Part shown: positions 42,637 to 51,114 of the stretch, piece by piece
How positions within the stretch are numbered: position 1 is the stretch's first letter
How the letters are laid out: each line of letters opens with the position of its first letter
Notes under the pieces: generated by a model
What the model saw: the letters and a program-made list of their open reading frames with translations, nothing else
Databases searched by the model: none
Told to the model about the DNA's origin: nothing
Program-made: the position numbers and the translations under genes
Source of the DNA: Phycisphaera sp.
Lineage (GTDB): Bacteria > Planctomycetota > Phycisphaerae > Phycisphaerales > Zrk34
NCBI GenBank assembly: GCA_016125285.1
Contig: WGMA01000012.1
Location: forward strand, 124,001 to 188,000
Length of the DNA stretch: 64,000 bases
Direction of reading: 5' to 3'

Positions 42637-44181
42637 TCACTTCTTGGTCTTCAACCCCGTCTTGTCCGCCCAGACGAACCACAGCTTGCTCATCGCCTCG
42701 ACGCGGTCGGGCTGTGAACTCGCCAGGTCGTGGGTCTCGGTGCGGTCGGCGTCGATGTCGTACAGCTCCCACTCTTTGCGTTCCCACACCAGCTTCCATT
42801 GGCCCTGGCGGATGGCGCGGTGGCCGGACCATTCCCAGTAGAGCTCGTCGTGCGGCTTGCGGGTCTTGCCCTCGAAGATCGGCAGCAGGCTGATGCCCTC
42901 GACGGGGATGATCTGGTTGCCGTGGAACTCCGAAGGGTAGTTTGTGCCGGCCAGATCGCAGAGGGTGGGCATGAAGTCGATGATGTGGCCGGGCTGGTTG
43001 GTCTGCGTGCCGGGCTTCACGCGGCCGGGCCAGCGGACGATCATCGGCGTGCTGACGCCGCCCTCGTGCGTCCACGACTTGAACCTGCGGAACGGCGCGT
43101 TCTGCGCCCAGCCCCACGCCGGGCCGACCGCGACGTAGTCGTCGCCGGGCCCGGGGTGACGCTGCTTCGGGTCACGCCCGCCGGGCTCCTCGCTGCACCC
43201 ACCGTTGTCCGACAGGAACATCACGATCGTGTTGTCGTCGATGCCGAGATCCTTGATCGTCGCCATCAGCCGCCCGATGTTCTGGTCCATGCGGTCGATC
43301 ATCGCCGCGTACACCGCCATGCGCGAGTCTTCGAACTCCTTGTTTGCCGACTCCCACGGATAGGCGTGCGGGTCGGTGCCGCTCAGCGGCCAGGTCTTCG
43401 GGTCGAACAGGCCCATCTCGACCTGACGCTTGTAGCGATCCTTACGCATCTGCTCCCAGCCCATCATGAACTTGCCGGTGTACTTGGCGATGTCCTCCGG
43501 CAGGGCGTGCAGCGGGTAGTGCGGGGCGTTGTAGGTCAGGTGCAGCAGGAACGGTTTGTCCGGCGTCTCGCTGCGGAACCGCTTGATCGTCTCGATCGCG
43601 TGATCGGTGAACGCGTTGGTTGTGTAGAAATCCTTGGGGAACTCGGTGATCTTCTCGTCGTTGTGCCCGAAGAGGCGCACGCGGCCGCCCTTGTACTTCG
43701 GGTCGGGCTGGACGGGGTTGAAGTAGTTGCAGCAGCCGTCGAGCAGGCCGTAGTACTCCTCGAAGCCGCGGTGGAACGGGTACGTGGTCTCTCCGGCGCC
43801 GAGGTGCCACTTGCCGATGAGCGTCGTGCGGTATCCCGCGTCTTTGAGCACCTCGCCGAAGGTGACCATGCTGGTCTGGAGCAGCGAGCCGGAGCGACGC
43901 GGGTAAAGGCCGGTGACGATCGACGCGCGGGTCGTGGTGCACTTGGCGTTGTTGTAGAACTGCGTGAACTTCATGCCCTCGGCGGCGAGTCGGTCGATGT
44001 TCGGCGTGTCGACCTCACCGCCGTAGCAGTGCAGGTCGGAGAAGCCCATGTCGTCGCACATGATCAGCACGATGTTCGGTCGCGTGCCCTTCAGGTCGGC
44101 GCGTGCGGAAGGACCGGCGAAGGTCGCCGCGAGCAGGGCGATGGTGAGAATCACGGTAAATCGTGTGCAGTTAAGGCGCAT
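42637..44181 (-). CDS. Secreted sulfatase (arylsulfatase)
   Basis: A 514-residue exported sulfatase, the third in the window. The signal peptide (VILTIALLAATFAGPSARA) is followed by IVLIMCDDMGFSDLHCYG with metal ligands, and by the formylglycine site CTTTRASIVTG near residue 80, where the usual Pro is Thr. IGKWHLGAGETTYPFHRGFE, FLSDNGGCSEEPGG and WTHEGGVSTPMIVRWPGRV are strongly conserved arylsulfatase segments. It groups with classical arylsulfatases rather than with the 33617 gene by eye. Confidence 0.95.
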   Translation of the reverse strand: MRLNCTRFTVILTIALLAATFAGPSARADLKGTRPNIVLIMCDDMGFSDLHCYGGEVDTPNIDRLAAEGMKFTQFYNNAKCTTTRASIVTGLYPRRSGSLLQTSMVTFGEVLKDAGYRTTLIGKWHLGAGETTYPFHRGFEEYYGLLDGCCNYFNPVQPDPKYKGGRVRLFGHNDEKITEFPKDFYTTNAFTDHAIETIKRFRSETPDKPFLLHLTYNAPHYPLHALPEDIAKYTGKFMMGWEQMRKDRYKRQVEMGLFDPKTWPLSGTDPHAYPWESANKEFEDSRMAVYAAMIDRMDQNIGRLMATIKDLGIDDNTIVMFLSDNGGCSEEPGGRDPKQRHPGPGDDYVAVGPAWGWAQNAPFRRFKSWTHEGGVSTPMIVRWPGRVKPGTQTNQPGHIIDFMPTLCDLAGTNYPSEFHGNQIIPVEGISLLPIFEGKTRKPHDELYWEWSGHRAIRQGQWKLVWERKEWELYDIDADRTETHDLASSQPDRVEAMSKLWFVWADKTGLKTKK

Positions 44182-44213
44182 CGGCGACTCCGGTCAGGTC
44201 ATTTTTCAAAAAC

Positions 44214-44244
44214 TTGGCAATGTTTTGGACCCATTGGCTATATA
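44214..44244 (+). promoter_or_regulatory. Possible promoter of the PQQ dehydrogenase operon
   Basis: TTGGCA (44214-44219) and TATATA (44239-44244) in a locally AT-rich stretch; the 19-base spacer is long. TTGGC occurs twice. Confidence 0.3.
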
Positions 44245-44387
44245 GAGTAGCGCGACAAGAGCGCGCCGACCAGCCGATGTTGACCGTCTTACCCCCGCGA
44301 CCTAGCTTATGCACGAGTCATCCAACCTCCTCGACCGTCGGGGTCGAACTACGAACAATCGGGCACGCTGAAAGAAAGGGGCTACGT

Positions 44388-45752
44388 ATGCACCGCACCG
44401 TCGGGCAGTACCGTCGCACGTCACGATTCGCCGCCTTGGGCGCCGCGCTGGCTTTGGCGCTGATCGCCGCGCCCGTCCACGCGGACCAGCCCCCGAACAC
44501 CGCCGAGCCCGGCGGCAAGCTGCCCGGCAATGTCGCGATGAAGCTCGTGAAGGTCGCCGACGGCTTCGTCGACCCCATCAACGTCGTGTGCCCGAAGGAC
44601 GGCTCCGGCCGCCTGTTCGTCATCGAGCGACCCGGCGTCGTCCGCATCATCAAGGACGGCAAGGTCCTCAAGAAGCCGTTCCTCGACATCAAGCAGACCG
44701 TCGTCAGCTCTTTCCTCGAGCAGGGCCTGTACGACCTGGAGTTCCACCCGAAGTTCAAGGAGAACGGCCAGTTCTTCGTGCACTACTCGGACATGTGGTT
44801 CAACGGTGACTCGTTCATCGCGCGGTACAACGTTGACCCCGACGACGAGAACAAGGCCGACCGCAAGTCGGTGAAGGTGATCATGACGATCGACCAGCCG
44901 TACGCGAACCACAACGGCGGCGAGCTGGTGTTCGGGCCGGACGGGTACCTGTACATCGGTTCGGGCGACGGCGGCTGGGAGGGCGACGTGCTCAACGCCG
45001 GTCAGCGTCTCGACACGCTGCTGGCGAAGATCTTGCGCATCGACGTCGATCACACCGACAGCGATCGTGCGTACAGCATCCCGAAGACCAACCCGTTCCA
45101 GACACCCAAGCAGCAGATGGTGCTGTTCGGCGTCAGCGAAGAGGAGTTCGCGAAGGTCGCGCCGACCGCGAAGCCGGAGATCTGGGCGTACGGCGTGCGC
45201 AACCCCGTGAAGATGCAGTTCGACCGCAAGACCGGCGACCTGTACATCGCCGACGTCGGCCAGAACCACTGGGAGGAAGTCTCGTTCCAGCCCGCCAACA
45301 GCAAGGGCGGCGAGAACTACGGGTGGAAGATGATGTGCGGCACGCACCCGTTCCCGATCGGCGCGAAGGACGCGCCGAAGGTCGGCATCGCGCCGATCGC
45401 CCAGTACAACCACGCGAAGGACGGCATCTGCGTGATCGGCTTCGGCGTGGCGCGCGGTCCGGCGTACAAGGGTGACGCCGACGGCGTGTACTTCTTCGGC
45501 GACTGGGGCAGCGGCAAGTTCTGGGGCGTGAAGCGCGGCGACGACGGCAAGTGGGTCATGCAGGAGATGGCCGACACCAAGCTCATGTTCACCGGCGCCG
45601 GCGAGGACGAGCAGGGCAATATCTACGTGACGACCGCGCACGCGAACTACGGCGGGCCGGTCAACCCCGAGGACAACCCGCGCGGCGCGGTGTGGAAGCT
45701 CGTGCCGGCCGACCAGGTCCCGGCGGGCGCCGAGACCGCGCCGCTGGAGTGA
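44388..45752 (+). CDS. Secreted PQQ-dependent sugar dehydrogenase-like protein
   Basis: A 454-residue exported protein with signal peptide (AALGAALALALIAAPVHAD). It belongs to the soluble glucose/sorbosone dehydrogenase family, six-bladed propellers that oxidise aldoses with PQQ. Family segments are GSGRLFVIERPGVVRII, LEQGLYDLEFHPKF, NHNGGELVFGPDGYLYIGSG, WAYGVRNPVKMQFDRKTGDL and DVGQNHWEEVSF. The catalytic His expected in the QQGLL-type loop aligns only approximately, so activity is unproven. AAAGGGG lies just before the ATG. It is followed after 7 bases by a cupredoxin, a natural electron acceptor. Confidence 0.82.
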   Translation: MHRTVGQYRRTSRFAALGAALALALIAAPVHADQPPNTAEPGGKLPGNVAMKLVKVADGFVDPINVVCPKDGSGRLFVIERPGVVRIIKDGKVLKKPFLDIKQTVVSSFLEQGLYDLEFHPKFKENGQFFVHYSDMWFNGDSFIARYNVDPDDENKADRKSVKVIMTIDQPYANHNGGELVFGPDGYLYIGSGDGGWEGDVLNAGQRLDTLLAKILRIDVDHTDSDRAYSIPKTNPFQTPKQQMVLFGVSEEEFAKVAPTAKPEIWAYGVRNPVKMQFDRKTGDLYIADVGQNHWEEVSFQPANSKGGENYGWKMMCGTHPFPIGAKDAPKVGIAPIAQYNHAKDGICVIGFGVARGPAYKGDADGVYFFGDWGSGKFWGVKRGDDGKWVMQEMADTKLMFTGAGEDEQGNIYVTTAHANYGGPVNPEDNPRGAVWKLVPADQVPAGAETAPLE

Positions 45753-45759
45753 GCGACGT

Positions 45760-46425
45760 ATGACTGATACGCATCAGACGAACATGACGAAACCGATCGC
45801 AACCGTGGTCGGCCTGTGGGCGCTGGCGATGGTCGTCGGCTACGTGGCGATCGGCGGCGGCGAGCGCGTCGACGCCCAGGCGCCGATGCGGCTGCCCGTG
45901 CAGTCGACGCTGTGCCTGCCGATCGGCGCCGTCGTGCCGCTGGCCGCCGACGGCGAAGCGCCCAAGCCCGAGCCGCAGATGTTCATCTCGCTCGGCGACC
46001 AGCCCAAGACGCTGAACATCACGGTCATCGCCGCGTACAACATGGAGAACGGCGGGATGAACTTCAACGGGTTCTCCCGCGGCGGGGCGGTGTACCGCGT
46101 GCCAAAGGGCTGGGCGGTGACCGTCACGTTCAAGAACAACTCCGCCGTGCCGCACAGCGCGATCGTGATCGACGCCGACGAAACGGACAAGCTCCAGCTC
46201 GGCGACCCGTACTTCGACGGCGCGTCGACGAAGGACCCGAAGATGGGCGGCACCAAGGAAGAGTCCTTCACCTTCACGCCCGACGAGACGGGCAAGTACG
46301 CGATCGCGTGCGGCTTCCCCGGTCACTGCGTCGGCGGGCACTGGGTGTCGCTGATCATCGGCAAGGAAGACACGCAGCCGTCGCTGAAGCTGGGCGACGG
46401 CGAGGCGTACACGCCGACGAAGTGA
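45760..46425 (+). CDS. Sulfocyanin-like cupredoxin
   Basis: A 221-residue membrane-anchored or exported cupredoxin. After an N-terminal hydrophobic segment (TVVGLWALAMVVGYVAIGGG), the fold begins near residue 85 with NFNGFSRGGAVYRVPKGWAV. Copper ligands are His in NNSAVPHSAIVI and Cys plus His in YAIACGFPGHCVGGHW. In auracyanin/sulfocyanin-like proteins the residue ten after the Cys is usually the axial Met; here it is His. The gene sits between a PQQ dehydrogenase-like and an NHL-propeller gene on the same strand, so it may carry electrons for them. Confidence 0.8.
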   Translation: MTDTHQTNMTKPIATVVGLWALAMVVGYVAIGGGERVDAQAPMRLPVQSTLCLPIGAVVPLAADGEAPKPEPQMFISLGDQPKTLNITVIAAYNMENGGMNFNGFSRGGAVYRVPKGWAVTVTFKNNSAVPHSAIVIDADETDKLQLGDPYFDGASTKDPKMGGTKEESFTFTPDETGKYAIACGFPGHCVGGHWVSLIIGKEDTQPSLKLGDGEAYTPTK

Positions 46426-46450
46426 CGCGTCGCGGACGCACGCAGCAACC

Positions 46451-46456
46451 TACAAT
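46451..46456 (+). promoter_or_regulatory. Candidate -10 (TACAAT) for the NHL-propeller gene
   Basis: TACAAT lies 36 bases before the ATG at 46493, in the short gap after the cupredoxin gene. Confidence 0.4.
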
Positions 46457-46492
46457 CTTCGAACCACGAAGTCGTTTGACGAAAGGACCCCC

Positions 46493-47710
46493 ATGATTCG
46501 CCGCACTCCAATGAGCACGCTCAAGACACTGGCCGCCGCGTTGGCGGTCGTTGCGATCCCCGCTGTGGTCACGGCCCACGACCCGGTCAACAAGGATCAG
46601 GCCGACGACCCGCAGGCGGTCGCGGAGGTCACGCACATCGCCGTCGTCGCGCAGGCCGACGCCAAGGCCGGCGACGCCAAGCCGACCACCGGCCAGGGCG
46701 CGATGATCTTCTCGTGGGACCAGGGCCTGACCGCCGCTTTCCCCGACGACGCGAAGAAGTTCGAGCCCGGTATGCACGGCGGGTTCAACGAGGACCCCGA
46801 GACCGGCATCGTCTACACCGGCATCCCCGGCTACGGCCTGTGCCAGATCAGCGCGGACCTCAAGACGTGGAAGCTGCTCGGCGACGACCCGCGGCTCAAG
46901 GGCAACATCCACGGCCTGGTGTTCTTCGTGCACAACGGCAAGAAGTACATCGCCGTCGCGCAGCAGGGCGACCAGCGCGTGCTCGTCGTCGACCTCGACG
47001 GCAAGGTCCTCCAGCAGATCAACAAGCCCGCCGGCGGCGAGTTCAACTTCGAGCCCGCCAACGCCTACTACAAAGGCGCCAAGTCGCCGTTCAACTGCAC
47101 CGACGTGACCTACCTCGACGGACGCCTCTACGTCGTGACCGGCTACAGCCCCGGCGACTTCGTGCTGACCGCCACCGAGAAGGACGGACAGTGGGCGTGG
47201 GGACCGATCGCGTGGGGCGGCAAGGGTGACGGGCCCGGCCAATTCAAGACGGCCCACGGCGTGTTCGCGCACGAGGGGTTCATCTATGTCGCCAACCGCG
47301 AGGCGCACAAGGTCGTCAAGTTCACGAAGGACGGCGAGCTCGTCGAGGAGATCAAGGACATCCCGCCGGGCAGCCGCGTGTGCAACATCGCGTACCTCGC
47401 CGACCACTTCTTCTTCTGCCCGCTGGCGAAGATCGGCAATCAGAAGTCCGCGCCGATCTACGCGCACACCGGCGAGAAGCTCGTGTCGACGATCATCCCC
47501 GGCGACCTGGGCATCCCCGTGCTCAACAACATCCACGACGCCTGGCCGCACTACGTCACCCAGGCCGACGGCTCCAAGGAGCTGTACATCCTGATCCACG
47601 GCTGGAACAAGGGGAAGTACGCGGTGCTCAAGCACGAGTCGTCTGCCGCCGCGGCCGCCGCGCTGCACGGTGGGCTGTTCGCCGGCGTCGTGCCCAACGC
47701 TGATCGCTGA
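46493..47710 (+). CDS. Secreted NHL/6-bladed beta-propeller protein
   Basis: A 405-residue exported protein with signal peptide (LKTLAAALAVVAIPAVVTAH). The mature part contains propeller repeats: FNEDPETGIVYTGIPGYGLC, VAQQGDQRVLVVDLDGKVLQ, DVTYLDGRLYVVTGYSPGDF and GVFAHEGFIYVANREAHKVV (NHL type). No enzymatic motif is visible. AAAGGA lies 7 bases before the ATG. It forms the third gene of the PQQ dehydrogenase-cupredoxin cluster, which ends at a strong terminator. Confidence 0.8.
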   Translation: MIRRTPMSTLKTLAAALAVVAIPAVVTAHDPVNKDQADDPQAVAEVTHIAVVAQADAKAGDAKPTTGQGAMIFSWDQGLTAAFPDDAKKFEPGMHGGFNEDPETGIVYTGIPGYGLCQISADLKTWKLLGDDPRLKGNIHGLVFFVHNGKKYIAVAQQGDQRVLVVDLDGKVLQQINKPAGGEFNFEPANAYYKGAKSPFNCTDVTYLDGRLYVVTGYSPGDFVLTATEKDGQWAWGPIAWGGKGDGPGQFKTAHGVFAHEGFIYVANREAHKVVKFTKDGELVEEIKDIPPGSRVCNIAYLADHFFFCPLAKIGNQKSAPIYAHTGEKLVSTIIPGDLGIPVLNNIHDAWPHYVTQADGSKELYILIHGWNKGKYAVLKHESSAAAAAALHGGLFAGVVPNADR

Positions 47711-47752
47711 TCCGGTGTCCGCTCGACACGCGAGCGTGACGTGAATCGCACA

Positions 47753-47802
47753 GTAGCGGAGAGTCTCTCGCCTCGCGGGGGACTCTCCGCTACGCTTGTT
47801 TT
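47753..47802 (+). terminator. Long hairpin terminator
   Basis: GTAGCGGAGAGTC (47753-47765) pairs perfectly with GACTCTCCGCTAC (47781-47793), followed by a T-rich tail (TTGTTTT, 47797-47802). It ends the NHL-propeller transcript. The GTAG start and perfect dyad also resemble a REP sequence. Confidence 0.7.
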
Positions 47803-47806
47803 ACCC

Positions 47807-49138
47807 GTGATCAAACACCGATTCGCCATCCTGTGTGTGACGCTGCTCTGCGGCGCGGCCTGCGTCAACAAGGCCCACGCGCACGCCCGGCCGTGGGAAG
47901 TCACCGCGCTGATGCGCGTCGAGCCCATCCGCGTCACCTGCCAGCTCTACACCGGCTTCGGCCTCGTCGACAAGATGCTGCACATCGACCGACGCGACCC
48001 CGAGACGCTCAGCGAAGCCGAGCTCGACCAGGTCAAGCGACAGATCGCTGACCGGTTCGCCGAGCTCGTCCGTGTCGAGATCAACGGCGAGGTCGTGCCC
48101 CCGCGCATCGACACGCTGTACATCGGGCGTGACATGTCGATGCCCGACGTCGACAAGACCGCGCCGACGTTCCCCGCCGACAACGCCGACGTGTCCATCG
48201 TCGTGACGTATCCGACGATCGATCCGCCGAAGACCGTGAGCGTCAGGTGGGCGGTCGTGCCCGCGGCGTATTTCGACGCGGACGTGATCAAGGCGATTGA
48301 GCGCACGCAGCCGCTGGCGCTGCTGGCGAACGTCAGCCTCACATCGATGGGGCAGTACCGGCGGCACATCGTCATCGGCCCGAAGCCCGGCACGTTCACC
48401 GTCGACAACGACGTGCCCGCGCCGCAGCCGGTCGACCTCGCCGTCGCCACGCGCCCCGTCACCGTCGCGCCGCACGGCCCGGCGTGGTCGGCGTTCGTCG
48501 TCCTCACGATGCTGCTCGGCGGCGCGATCCTCATCGTCGGGTTCCGTTCTTGCAGCGACGTCGTGCTCGCGCTTGCCTGCGTGGTGATCGTCACGCCGCT
48601 CGTCACCACGATCGTGCGGACGCACCACGTCGATCGGCCCGCCGAGTTCCCCGACGCCGAGCGCGCCCGCGTCATCGCCCGGCAGCTGCTGCGCAACGTC
48701 TACCTCGCCGGGATGTACACACGCGACGACGACGTGTACGACCTGCTCGCCCGCAGCGTCAGCGGCGATTACCTCGATGAGCTGTACCACCAGCTGTACG
48801 CGGTGGCGCGCCGCGCCGAGTCGCCCGACGGCGCGTCGACCGACGTGCTGTCCGTCGAGGTGCTCGACTGTGACGTCAAGCTCGGCGACCACCACGCGAC
48901 GCACGACGAAGGTGACGCGAGCGGCGGTGACAACGCCGAGGCGATGTCCGGCGCGTTCGAGGCGACGCTGCGCTGGCGCGTGCGCGGCATCGTCAAGCAC
49001 TTCAACCACGTCCACACCCGCACCAACGAGTACACCGCCGTGTTCACCGTCGCCCCGAACCACGGCTCGTGGCGCTTCGTCGCCGGCGAGCCGCTGGGTG
49101 CGACGCGCGTGGTCGACGAAGTGACACCCGGAAGCTGA
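47807..49138 (+). CDS. Exported membrane protein next to the ABC transporter
   Basis: A 443-residue protein with a signal peptide (FAILCVTLLCGAACVNKAHA), a soluble domain (residues 25-200; HARPWEVTALMRVEPIRVTC), and two membrane segments near residues 240-260 and 268-290 (FVVLTMLLGGAILIVGF; VVLALACVVIVTPLVTTIV). The C-terminal domain contains a His/Asp-rich loop (GDHHATHDEGDASGGD) that could bind metal. The GTG at 47807 is chosen because the upstream GTG at 47741 precedes the terminator hairpin. I do not recognise the family. Position and His-rich loop suggest a link to the ABC/ZnuA-like genes that follow. Confidence 0.65.
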   Translation: MIKHRFAILCVTLLCGAACVNKAHAHARPWEVTALMRVEPIRVTCQLYTGFGLVDKMLHIDRRDPETLSEAELDQVKRQIADRFAELVRVEINGEVVPPRIDTLYIGRDMSMPDVDKTAPTFPADNADVSIVVTYPTIDPPKTVSVRWAVVPAAYFDADVIKAIERTQPLALLANVSLTSMGQYRRHIVIGPKPGTFTVDNDVPAPQPVDLAVATRPVTVAPHGPAWSAFVVLTMLLGGAILIVGFRSCSDVVLALACVVIVTPLVTTIVRTHHVDRPAEFPDAERARVIARQLLRNVYLAGMYTRDDDVYDLLARSVSGDYLDELYHQLYAVARRAESPDGASTDVLSVEVLDCDVKLGDHHATHDEGDASGGDNAEAMSGAFEATLRWRVRGIVKHFNHVHTRTNEYTAVFTVAPNHGSWRFVAGEPLGATRVVDEVTPGS

Positions 49139-49167
49139 CGCCGCGAACCTTAAGCCTTCGAGCACGG

Positions 49168-49173
49168 TAAAGT
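49168..49173 (+). promoter_or_regulatory. Candidate -10 (TAAAGT) for the ABC transporter gene
   Basis: TAAAGT ends exactly 6 bases before the ATG at 49180, the same arrangement as at 383 and 8170. Confidence 0.4.
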
Positions 49174-49179
49174 AACGTC

Positions 49180-51114
49180 ATGATCCGTATCGCCGGCATC
49201 GAGTTCGCCTACGCGGAGACGGGCACGCCGTTCGTGCTGCGTGTCGGGGCGTTGTCGATCGACGCCGGGTCGCACGTCGCGATCGTCGGGCCGAGCGGCT
49301 GCGGCAAGACGACGCTTCTGCACCTGATCGCGGGCATCCTCCGCCCGCGCGCCGGGCGCATCACCGTCGGCGACACCGACGTGACCGCGCTGCCCGACGC
49401 GGACCGGCGCGACTTCCGCATCGCCAACGTCGGGTTCGTGTTCCAGGATTTCGAGCTGATCGAGTACCTCACGGTCGAGCAGAACATTTTGCTGCCGTGC
49501 CTGATCAATCCCGCCGCGCCGCTGGACGACGACACGCGTGCGCGCGCCGCGGAGCTGGCGACGTCTCTGGGCATCGGCGACAAGCTGCGCCGCAACGTCG
49601 GCCGGTTGTCGCAGGGCGAGCGGCAGCGTGTGGCGATCTGCCGCGCGATGCTGATGCGGCCGTCGCTGATCCTCGCCGACGAGCCGACCGGCAACCTCGA
49701 TCCCGCGTCGAAGCGCCAGACGATCGACCTGCTGCGCCAGACCGCTTCGGACGCCGGCGCGACGCTGATCGTCGTCACGCACGACCACAACGTGCTCGAC
49801 GGCTTCGACCGCGTGATCGACATGACGGACGGCACGCGTGACGCGGCGGTCAGCGAACAGGAGCCAGGAGACAGCGACGCGCCGGTTGCCGTCGCGGCCC
49901 CATCCGAAATCCGCAATCCGAAGTCCGCAATCTTGCCTCGTCTCGCGTCGCTCGCGCTGCGTGAGGCGCGCTACCAGTGGGTGCGCACGGCGATCCTCGT
50001 CGCGTGCGTGGCGGTCGTCGTGTTCCTGCCGCTGGCGGTGCGGGTGATCACGTCGCGTGCGCAGGCGGAGCTGCGTCGTCGCGCGGAGGCGACGCCGATC
50101 GTGTTGGGCGCGCCGGCGAGCCGGTTCGACCTGACGCTGCACGCGTTGTACTTCCGCACGCCGGTGCGCTCGGCGGTGACGTTCGGCGACGCGGCGCGCG
50201 TGCGCGACACCGGCTGGGCCGAGGCGTACCCGCTCAACGTGACGCACACCGCGCGCGGCTACCCGGTGGTCGGCACGACGCTGGAGTACCTCGACTTCCG
50301 CGGGCTGCGCGTGGCGCGCGGCCACGGGCTGACGCGCCTCGGCGACTGCGTGCTCGGCGCCGACGTCGCCGACGCGCTCGGCGTCGGACCCGACGATCAC
50401 CTGATGAGCGACGCCGACAACGTGTTCGACATCGCCGGGGCGTACCCGCTGAACATGCGCGTCACGGGCGTGCTGCGACGGACGCACACGCCTGACGACG
50501 GCGCGGTGTTCGTCGACATCCACACCGCGTGGGTGATCACGGGCATCGGGCACGGACACGTCGACGCGAAGACCGCCGATCCGATCGCGATCGCCAAGCC
50601 GGCGACCGACGCCGACGGCAACATCGTCATGCAGCCCGGCGTCGTCGAGTTTCAGCAGATCACCGACGAGAACATCGCGTCGTTCCACTTCCACGGCGAC
50701 CCGGCGACGTTCCCGGTCACGGCGATCGTCTCCGTACCGCACGACGAAAAGTCGGCCACGCTGCTGTCGGCGCGGTTCAGCGACGGTGCGGTCGTGGCGC
50801 TGCGTCCGGCGGAGGTGATCGCGGAGATGGGGCAGATGGTGTTCAAGGTCCGTCGCGTGTTCGACGGCGTGGTTGCGCTGGTGGTCGGCGCGACGCTGCT
50901 GCTGGTGGCGCTGGTCGTGGCGCTGACGCTGCGGCTGCGACGCCGCGAGATGGACACGATGTTCAAGCTCGGCTGCGCCCGCGGCGCGACGGCGACGCTG
51001 CAGGCGCTGGGCCTCGGCGTGGTGCTCGTCGGCGGCGTGGCGATCGCCGCGGCGGGGCTGCTTATCGCGCTGCCCTTCGCAGGCGCGCTGATGCGGATGG
51101 TGCTGCTGTCATGA
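49180..51114 (+). CDS. ABC transporter: fused ATPase and FtsX/MacB-type permease
   Basis: A 644-residue protein. Residues 1-225 form a LolD/MacB-type ATPase: Walker A GPSGCGKTT (37-45), VFQDFELIEYLTVEQN, signature RLSQGERQR, Walker B LILADEPTGNLD, and VTHDHNV. Residues 265-644 form a permease with one membrane segment (WVRTAILVACVAVVVFLPLA), a large periplasmic domain, and C-terminal FtsX segments (ALVVGATLLLVALVVALTLR; LGVVLVGGVAIAAAGLLIAL). Between them, residues 241-251 (PSEIRNPKSAI) are encoded by a dispersed repeat. Only three membrane segments are evident instead of the usual four. Possible role in metal or lipoprotein trafficking with the next gene. Confidence 0.85.
   Translation: MIRIAGIEFAYAETGTPFVLRVGALSIDAGSHVAIVGPSGCGKTTLLHLIAGILRPRAGRITVGDTDVTALPDADRRDFRIANVGFVFQDFELIEYLTVEQNILLPCLINPAAPLDDDTRARAAELATSLGIGDKLRRNVGRLSQGERQRVAICRAMLMRPSLILADEPTGNLDPASKRQTIDLLRQTASDAGATLIVVTHDHNVLDGFDRVIDMTDGTRDAAVSEQEPGDSDAPVAVAAPSEIRNPKSAILPRLASLALREARYQWVRTAILVACVAVVVFLPLAVRVITSRAQAELRRRAEATPIVLGAPASRFDLTLHALYFRTPVRSAVTFGDAARVRDTGWAEAYPLNVTHTARGYPVVGTTLEYLDFRGLRVARGHGLTRLGDCVLGADVADALGVGPDDHLMSDADNVFDIAGAYPLNMRVTGVLRRTHTPDDGAVFVDIHTAWVITGIGHGHVDAKTADPIAIAKPATDADGNIVMQPGVVEFQQITDENIASFHFHGDPATFPVTAIVSVPHDEKSATLLSARFSDGAVVALRPAEVIAEMGQMVFKVRRVFDGVVALVVGATLLLVALVVALTLRLRRREMDTMFKLGCARGATATLQALGLGVVLVGGVAIAAAGLLIALPFAGALMRMVLLS
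49903..49932 (+). repeat. In-frame degenerate repeat, AATCCGAAATCCGC family
   Basis: TCCGAAATCCGCAATCCGAA... contains three to four degenerate copies of a CCGCAATC/CCGAAATC unit. It lies inside the ABC gene exactly between ATPase and permease domains. The family is the type that reads I-R-N-P-K-S in this frame and is found in other planctomycete genomes, by memory. Confidence 0.65.

Noticed and set aside
47741-47806. Upstream GTG start for the 47807 membrane protein
   Set aside because: It would place the terminator hairpin inside the coding region and push the signal peptide away from the N-terminus.
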